This document shows, piece after piece, positions 59,403 to 64,000 of a DNA stretch of 64,000 bases. Each line of letters begins with the position of its first letter. Position 1 is the first letter of the stretch. A program made the position numbers and the translations under genes. This stretch comes from a virus, in the IMG/VR virus record IMGVR_UViG_3300033149_003931, positions 1 to 64,000 of that record; one strand, given 5' to 3'. The notes beneath the pieces were generated by a model, which was given only the letters and a program-made list of their open reading frames with translations, did not search any database and was not told the DNA's origin.

Positions 59403-60550
59403 TTTTCAGGGATAATTGCCACTAATTTGCCGGTTTCAAAATTTGCTTTTTCCGCCAGATTATTGAGATCCTCAAGAGTTATGTTCTGCATATTTCTTTC
59501 ATAATTTTTGATGTACATCTCGTAATCTTGTTCGGCCAATGTAGAGTCAATTAATAACTTTGCTATAGTTGATTTCTTATCCAAATTTAGTTCATGCTTA
59601 CCAAGCCATTTGCGACGGGCAAATTCCATCTCTTCTTCGGTAACGGGTTTTGCCAACTGCTCTCGCATAAGCTTAGTTGCTAATTCAACCTTACTCGGCA
59701 TTAGTCCGGCGTAGCCCCAATATTGGACTGTTCCACAACTATGCACTTGATAGTAAAGACTGGTATGATAAACCAAATTATTTTGTTCCCGGATAACATC
59801 AAAGAATCTCCCGGAAAACCCGTTCATAATGGCTGAGAATAACTCAATAGTAAAATAATCCTTTATCTCGTTTAGTTGGATCAAACCTGTTACCACCATA
59901 TTGGCCTGATTAACCCCTTTGCGTTTGATAATATAATCATCATGAGAGTAATCAAGGCTTTCCTGCGAGAAATCCGGCTTGGCATAGACTCTGTTTCTTG
60001 CCTCGCTAGGAATACCACCAATGTCTAAATCAATTTTAGATTGATAATGCTTCTCATAATATTCAACTAAAGTCTCCCGAGTAATCCCGGAAACCGTTTC
60101 TCTGGTACCGATAATTGGAATATGAAGACCAGAGCCTTCTTTATAGACCGTTTGTTGCGCCAAAGAAAAGATGTGAGACTGTGGGTTATCTTCATACATT
60201 TCCAATTCCTGTAAGACCACCTGCTTTTCCTTTTCCAACTCTTCGGCAGGAAAAATTGAATTATTAACCATATCACTTATGACTTCCCGGGCCACATCAG
60301 CATACTTGTTACTAATAAGCGCATAATAGAAGGTATGCTCCTCTGAAGTCCAAGCATTAAACTGAGCCCCGTATTTTTCCATAGCATATTTCAGGTCATT
60401 TTTATTCCGAGTTGTCGTACCCTTAAATAACATATGCTCTAAAAAATGTGATATTCCCTTTATTGAATCGGGGTCATTTCTTGACCCAACCGGGATCATC
60501 GTTCCCACCAAAGTAGAATTACCGCCTGTCTTAATTTTAATTTCAGCCAT
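59399..60550 (-). CDS. M16 family zinc peptidase (383 aa)
   Basis: The inverted zinc motif HFLEHMLFKGT (H35, E38, H39) and the downstream VVLQELEMYED (E115) define the M16 (insulinase/processing peptidase) family. PVGSRNDPDSIKGISHFLEH begins close to the start, so the N-terminus is shorter than usual; the ~380-residue body covers both pseudo-repeats. M16 enzymes are rare in phages. The target is unknown. Confidence 0.85.
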   Translation of the reverse strand: MAEIKIKTGGNSTLVGTMIPVGSRNDPDSIKGISHFLEHMLFKGTTTRNKNDLKYAMEKYGAQFNAWTSEEHTFYYALISNKYADVAREVISDMVNNSIFPAEELEKEKQVVLQELEMYEDNPQSHIFSLAQQTVYKEGSGLHIPIIGTRETVSGITRETLVEYYEKHYQSKIDLDIGGIPSEARNRVYAKPDFSQESLDYSHDDYIIKRKGVNQANMVVTGLIQLNEIKDYFTIELFSAIMNGFSGRFFDVIREQNNLVYHTSLYYQVHSCGTVQYWGYAGLMPSKVELATKLMREQLAKPVTEEEMEFARRKWLGKHELNLDKKSTIAKLLIDSTLAEQDYEMYIKNYERNMQNITLEDLNNLAEKANFETGKLVAIIPEK

Positions 60551-61452
60551 CAGTTTCTCTCCTTAATTTGTTTTAAGATATGTGTAATAACGTCTACTGT
60601 CCAACCATTTCCTAAACATTTGTATCTTTGAGTGTTAGAAACCCCCCAAGTATAATCATCGGGAAGAGTTTGTAAGCGTTCACATTCTAAGGGACTAAGT
60701 TTACGAGTATAACTACCATCTGAAACCAATAACCCAAACTTTTTACGTTTTAACATACTTTTTGGATTCTCTTTATAGATTGTTGCTAACAAAGTTTGGG
60801 CTTTATCTGTAAAAACCAATTGTTTTCTTGCCCTCCTAAAATATTGATCTAAATTGCCGCCTTTGTAATAATTAGCATCAATACAATATGATTTATCTCT
60901 ATCTACTGCATCATCTTCAATAATATCCTTTAAATAAATATGTTTATCTTTAGGTTGAGTAACATTAGGAATATTTGTCCAGTATAATCTCTTTCTGTTT
61001 TGAGCCGAAACTAAAGCAGAATTTATTAAAATTGGTTCAGTTCCAAAAAGACCATTAATATATTCTATAAACTCCTTTTTCATTCTAACATTTTCAAATA
61101 AAAATTTAACATTCGGATTTTTCATTGTTATTTCTTGCCAAATATCAATTAAATCATGAACCAATGCGCCTCTAGGGTCGTTATCACCTTTTTGTTTACC
61201 AGCAATTGACCAAGCCTGACAAGGGAATCCTGCTACCAATAAATCAATTTGACTAAAATCAACATCCCATTCTTTCCATTTAGTAAGATCTCCTAATTGA
61301 ATTGTATTAGGATAATTCTTTTGGGCAATTTTATTAGCATACTTATCAATTTCAGAAGAATAATAATTATTAATAGGAATATATAATCTGTCTAATGCGA
61401 CATTAAGACACGAAATCCCATTAAACAAACTCATTACATTAATTGGTTTCAT
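60550..61452 (-). CDS. C5 cytosine DNA methyltransferase
   Basis: The motifs are in order: SLFNGISCLNVAL (I), VAGFPCQAWS with catalytic C78 (IV), FENVRMK (VI), AQNRKRLYW (VIII), and a C-terminal LSPLECERLQTLPDDYT / CLGNGWTV (IX-X). No matching restriction enzyme gene is seen. It probably marks phage DNA against host restriction. The target site cannot be read from sequence. Confidence 0.9.
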   Translation of the reverse strand: MKPINVMSLFNGISCLNVALDRLYIPINNYYSSEIDKYANKIAQKNYPNTIQLGDLTKWKEWDVDFSQIDLLVAGFPCQAWSIAGKQKGDNDPRGALVHDLIDIWQEITMKNPNVKFLFENVRMKKEFIEYINGLFGTEPILINSALVSAQNRKRLYWTNIPNVTQPKDKHIYLKDIIEDDAVDRDKSYCIDANYYKGGNLDQYFRRARKQLVFTDKAQTLLATIYKENPKSMLKRKKFGLLVSDGSYTRKLSPLECERLQTLPDDYTWGVSNTQRYKCLGNGWTVDVITHILKQIKERN

Positions 61453-61453
61453 T

Positions 61454-62884
61454 TTATTCCCCTATTTTATGAAGTTCAACATAATGTACTTGGTCTTGTG
61501 TTTTTAAAACATCCTTATGTGTTACCATGATTACCTGTTTAAGAAAACCCATGTCCATAAAATTTTCAAATAAAGATAATACTTTTAAACAATTATCATC
61601 GTCAACCTTTTCCAAACCCTCATCAATTAGCATGAAATCAATACAAGTATTACACAACTGTTTAAAGATTACCATAATACCTAAACGAAAACATAGATTA
61701 ACTAATACCCTCTCCGAGCCTGATAAATCCCCCATTTCTAAAATTTTATCTCCTCTATGAATAAAAGGCTTAAAGTCTGGCCTGTTAGATTCCGGGCGTT
61801 CTGTTCTAATGTCTACAATAGTGTCAGGAAAAATAATACTCAATAGTTGATTCGCTGTTTGTGTTATTACAGGAATATAGGTCTTTAATAAATACGAAGG
61901 AAAACCCTTGGGATCAAAAATCGGGATAAGCTGTTCTAGCTCTTTCAGCCGAACTTTGTTAACTGTAGGCTGCTGTTTAGCCCTCTCCTGTAGAATAACT
62001 AATATCCTTCGGGCCCGATTAATCTTAGAGTCGATTTTACCCATAATTTTATTGCATTTGGTCGACTTAATCCCAACCTCTTTTTGTTTTTTTGTTAAAA
62101 TTGCCTCTTGTTGCTGTATAGCCTTGAAAACAGTTTTGACTCTTTTTAATCCGGCCTCAATATGCTTCTTATCATAGGGTCGAGCACACTCAGAACACTT
62201 CCCCGATTTGAGTAAAGCAAATTCTTTTTTTAGGCCCTGTTTTTTAAATGAGTATTCTGATTCCTTCTTAGAAATCTGATTTAAAATGCTTCGTATTTTG
62301 TTGTCGATAATTTCATATTTTTCTAAATTCTTCTTATACCCAGAACAAAGACCCTTGACTTTAACAAAACGCTTTTTAATTAAGGGGAGATTAACGGCTT
62401 TTATCTCGACATTCACGGCACTCAGTCCCGCATACTCTACTTTAAGTCTTTGATAAATCGTTGAATATTTGTCCAAGTTAAAAATAGAAATTAAAAATTG
62501 TCTCAAGTAAGTCGGATCAAATAAGCTTTTTTGTTCATGTGAGGAGATATAAAAAATACTCAGGAACTCCTGATAATTTAAGTGTAAGAAATTCTCCAAT
62601 TCTAATTTTTTTATTCCACTTAAAACGGAACCGCTATTTGTACGACTTCTGGATACATTGAATTCAGTTAAAGATAAGTCTACTGTGGCTTTATTTGAGT
62701 CAAAATTAATGATTTTTTCCAGTTTAGAATTCTGTGTTTTTCCGTGAAGCCCAAAACAAATACCTTCCATAATATGAGTCTTGCCCGTCCTATTGGCCCC
62801 AATGAGGGCATTAATGCCCGGCTGGAAATTAATCTCTAAAGATTTGTGTATTCCGAAACTATCAAGATTTATTTTCTTTAGCAT
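61454..62884 (-). CDS. SbcC/Rad50-like ATPase (phage gp46 type)
   Basis: Walker A GANRTGKTH (29-37), a coiled-coil pair around a CSEC zinc-hook-like motif (230-233), signature DLSGSERVLVNLCF (386-399) and Walker B FMLIDEGLEKVD (417-428). At 476 residues it is shorter than SbcC, with short arms. It likely works with a nuclease in end processing or recombination; the phosphoesterase at 55674 is one candidate. Confidence 0.87.
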   Translation of the reverse strand: MLKKINLDSFGIHKSLEINFQPGINALIGANRTGKTHIMEGICFGLHGKTQNSKLEKIINFDSNKATVDLSLTEFNVSRSRTNSGSVLSGIKKLELENFLHLNYQEFLSIFYISSHEQKSLFDPTYLRQFLISIFNLDKYSTIYQRLKVEYAGLSAVNVEIKAVNLPLIKKRFVKVKGLCSGYKKNLEKYEIIDNKIRSILNQISKKESEYSFKKQGLKKEFALLKSGKCSECARPYDKKHIEAGLKRVKTVFKAIQQQEAILTKKQKEVGIKSTKCNKIMGKIDSKINRARRILVILQERAKQQPTVNKVRLKELEQLIPIFDPKGFPSYLLKTYIPVITQTANQLLSIIFPDTIVDIRTERPESNRPDFKPFIHRGDKILEMGDLSGSERVLVNLCFRLGIMVIFKQLCNTCIDFMLIDEGLEKVDDDNCLKVLSLFENFMDMGFLKQVIMVTHKDVLKTQDQVHYVELHKIGE

Positions 62885-63203
62885 TTTTACTCCAATAAAT
62901 GGGATAATATTTTTTGAATAAAAGGTCTGTTATTTTAATAACCTGTAGTTCGTCTTTATAACGATTATCTTTGTATCTCCAATAAAGCATCCAATGAACC
63001 AGTTCATGTAATAAAACTTTGACAAATTTTTCTCTATCTTCAATATAGTCTTGCCATAAGATTATTGTGCTACTTTTTATACAGATAGCACCGGGTCTCT
63101 TCTTATAATGTCTATCAGCCAACTTAACCCACAATGTTGGGAGCTTTAATTTTCCACACCAAAAATTAATAAAATCCTGAGCTTTATAACAATATTTATA
63201 CAT
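62862..63203 (-). CDS. HExxH metallopeptidase, SprT-like (113 aa)
   Basis: LLHELVHWMLYW carries zinc motif HELVH (66-70), and the layout with W/Y-rich flanks resembles small SprT-type proteins. It is the second HExxH protein in the cluster and overlaps the ATPase start by 23 bases. Confidence 0.72.
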   Translation of the reverse strand: MYKYCYKAQDFINFWCGKLKLPTLWVKLADRHYKKRPGAICIKSSTIILWQDYIEDREKFVKVLLHELVHWMLYWRYKDNRYKDELQVIKITDLLFKKYYPIYWSKNAKENKS

Positions 63204-63831
63204 CTTTGATTAACCCGGATAATGCGAGAAGAAAAGCGTCTGCAAGATTGTCATCATCAATTGATAAATCAAACTTATCCTCCACAAAGTTAATAATCTG
63301 AGCCTTTAATTTTAGTGGTTTCCTATCCCAAACTTTTTTTCTTTTAAGCTCGTCTTTAACAATAATATTTTCATAGTGAAACTTACCCATGTCTGCGATA
63401 AAACCTATCTTCTTTCTTACAGATGTTGGCTGTATCGGATCGGGGGCCTCATCTGCCCACTTATTAAATATGAAGAAAGATACCGTTGCGTATTTTGCTA
63501 AAACCTTTGTTGTCCAAACAGACATACCAAAATAACAATCTTCAATAATTAAACGCTTAACTAAAGTCTTTGAGAACTCGGGAAGAATTTTACGAATCTC
63601 TCGACATTTTTGAAGATATTCAATAAGCTTTACGTGGAGCTTTCCTTTACTAACCCCCTTTATATCAATACTATAAAAGTTTTCGACATAAAGTTTGTTC
63701 TTTGTTGTCCGGATAAGACAGATACCCGTCCGTTTCTGGGCGCCATCAATTCCCAGACTCAGTGTATTAGATCTGATTTCTTTGTTTAATATATCACAGA
63801 CTTCTGAAATGTCAATAATTTTTTCAGCCAT
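63196..63831 (-). CDS. RuvC-like Holliday junction resolvase / RNase H-fold nuclease
   Basis: The SLGIDGAQKRTGICLI motif (D29), RLIIEDCYFG (E96, D97), the central TTKVLAKYATVSFF helix and the late DDNLADAFLLAL acidic pair fit the RuvC/RNase H fold. It probably resolves branched DNA before packaging. Confidence 0.78.
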   Translation of the reverse strand: MAEKIIDISEVCDILNKEIRSNTLSLGIDGAQKRTGICLIRTTKNKLYVENFYSIDIKGVSKGKLHVKLIEYLQKCREIRKILPEFSKTLVKRLIIEDCYFGMSVWTTKVLAKYATVSFFIFNKWADEAPDPIQPTSVRKKIGFIADMGKFHYENIIVKDELKRKKVWDRKPLKLKAQIINFVEDKFDLSIDDDNLADAFLLALSGLIKDV

Positions 63832-63843
63832 AGTAATCCTTAA

Positions 63844-64000
63844 TTAACCCCACTGTTCTGCCATAGCGTCAGCAATTCCTTGAAATGTTAAACTCCGCTT
63901 TTTCCAACCACCATAAAGCACAGGTAATTTAGAGGGCGTTCTTGTTCCGTCCTTTTTCTTTCCACCCCGGGTACTCCCACTATGCCAACTTGCAATAGGC
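63844..64000 (-). CDS. C-terminal end of a gene running off the window
   Basis: A 51-codon frame ends RSLTFQGIADAMAEQWG and continues beyond 64000. The visible part (STRGGKKKDGTRTPSKLPVL) is basic and Gly/Lys-rich. It is 12 bases from the resolvase start and in the same strand. Function cannot be told. Confidence 0.6.
   Translation of the reverse strand, partial: PIASWHSGSTRGGKKKDGTRTPSKLPVLYGGWKKRSLTFQGIADAMAEQWG

Noticed and set aside
1-64000. Prophage or temperate phage
   Set aside because: No integrase, attachment site or lysogeny repressor was recognised; the wHTH gene alone is not enough. Genes beyond the window could change this.

Overview
The window is a slice of a double-stranded DNA tailed phage with a long-tailed (siphovirus-like) virion. 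It is AT-rich and densely packed, and genes run off both ends. Evidence: prohead protease, HK97-type capsid, head-tail connector and stopper, tail terminator, two tail-chaperone-like genes, a 775-residue tape measure, tail hub, fibres, portal and large terminase. No integrase, phage repressor, rRNA or convincing tRNA was seen, so nothing indicates lysogeny. An HldE-type heptose kinase and tandem GT9 (heptosyltransferase-type) domains suggest a Gram-negative host; this is inference.

Layout. (1) 1-8.3 kb, minus strand: short genes, mostly without a recognisable family, plus DUF6573 and an ArdC-like antirestriction protein. Two consensus promoters (5.61 and 8.25 kb) drive them leftward. (2) 5.5-6.35 kb and 8.27-9.48 kb, no convincing genes: a promoter/terminator-bounded RNA candidate at 5.88-6.24 kb, short repeats at 8.46-8.57 kb, and a densely folded stretch at 8.74-9.19 kb. 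(3) 9.48-36.68 kb, plus strand, virion genes. A sugar-modification cassette (15.6-21.0 kb: GT9-GT9 fusion, two methyltransferases, sulfotransferase-like protein, cytidylyltransferase, GT4-like glycosyltransferase) sits between the capsid gene and the connector. A near-identical motif precedes the genes at 9481, 12912 and 21085 and is a candidate late promoter. (4) 36.78-37.60 kb, convergent gap, packed with hairpins: a candidate large ornate RNA. (5) 37.7-64 kb, minus strand: DUF4326, macro-domain, DEDDh exonuclease, papain-like hydrolase, HldE1-like kinase, cupin, primase-helicase, portal, terminase, DeoC, metallophosphoesterase, Ogg-type glycosylase, PD-(D/E)XK nucleases, M16 peptidase, HExxH peptidases, C5 methyltransferase, SbcC-like ATPase, RuvC-like resolvase. 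Homing-endonuclease genes and remnants are scattered through it.

How the genes work together. The right arm combines DNA replication, recombination and repair with packaging, so portal and terminase lie apart from, and opposite in strand to, the protease and capsid they work with. The sugar cassette lies inside the virion operon, so it is probably expressed late and may decorate the particle or host surface glycans. The heptose kinase lies in the oppositely transcribed arm. Many microproteins of 19-60 residues carry paired CxxC motifs.

Most unusual: three structured non-coding regions, the split head module, the heptose/sulfo-sugar cassette, a homing endonuclease cut by an in-frame stop, an RNase HI head joined to a homing-endonuclease tail, and a phage M16 peptidase. 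Structures were found by eye; no database search or folding program was run.
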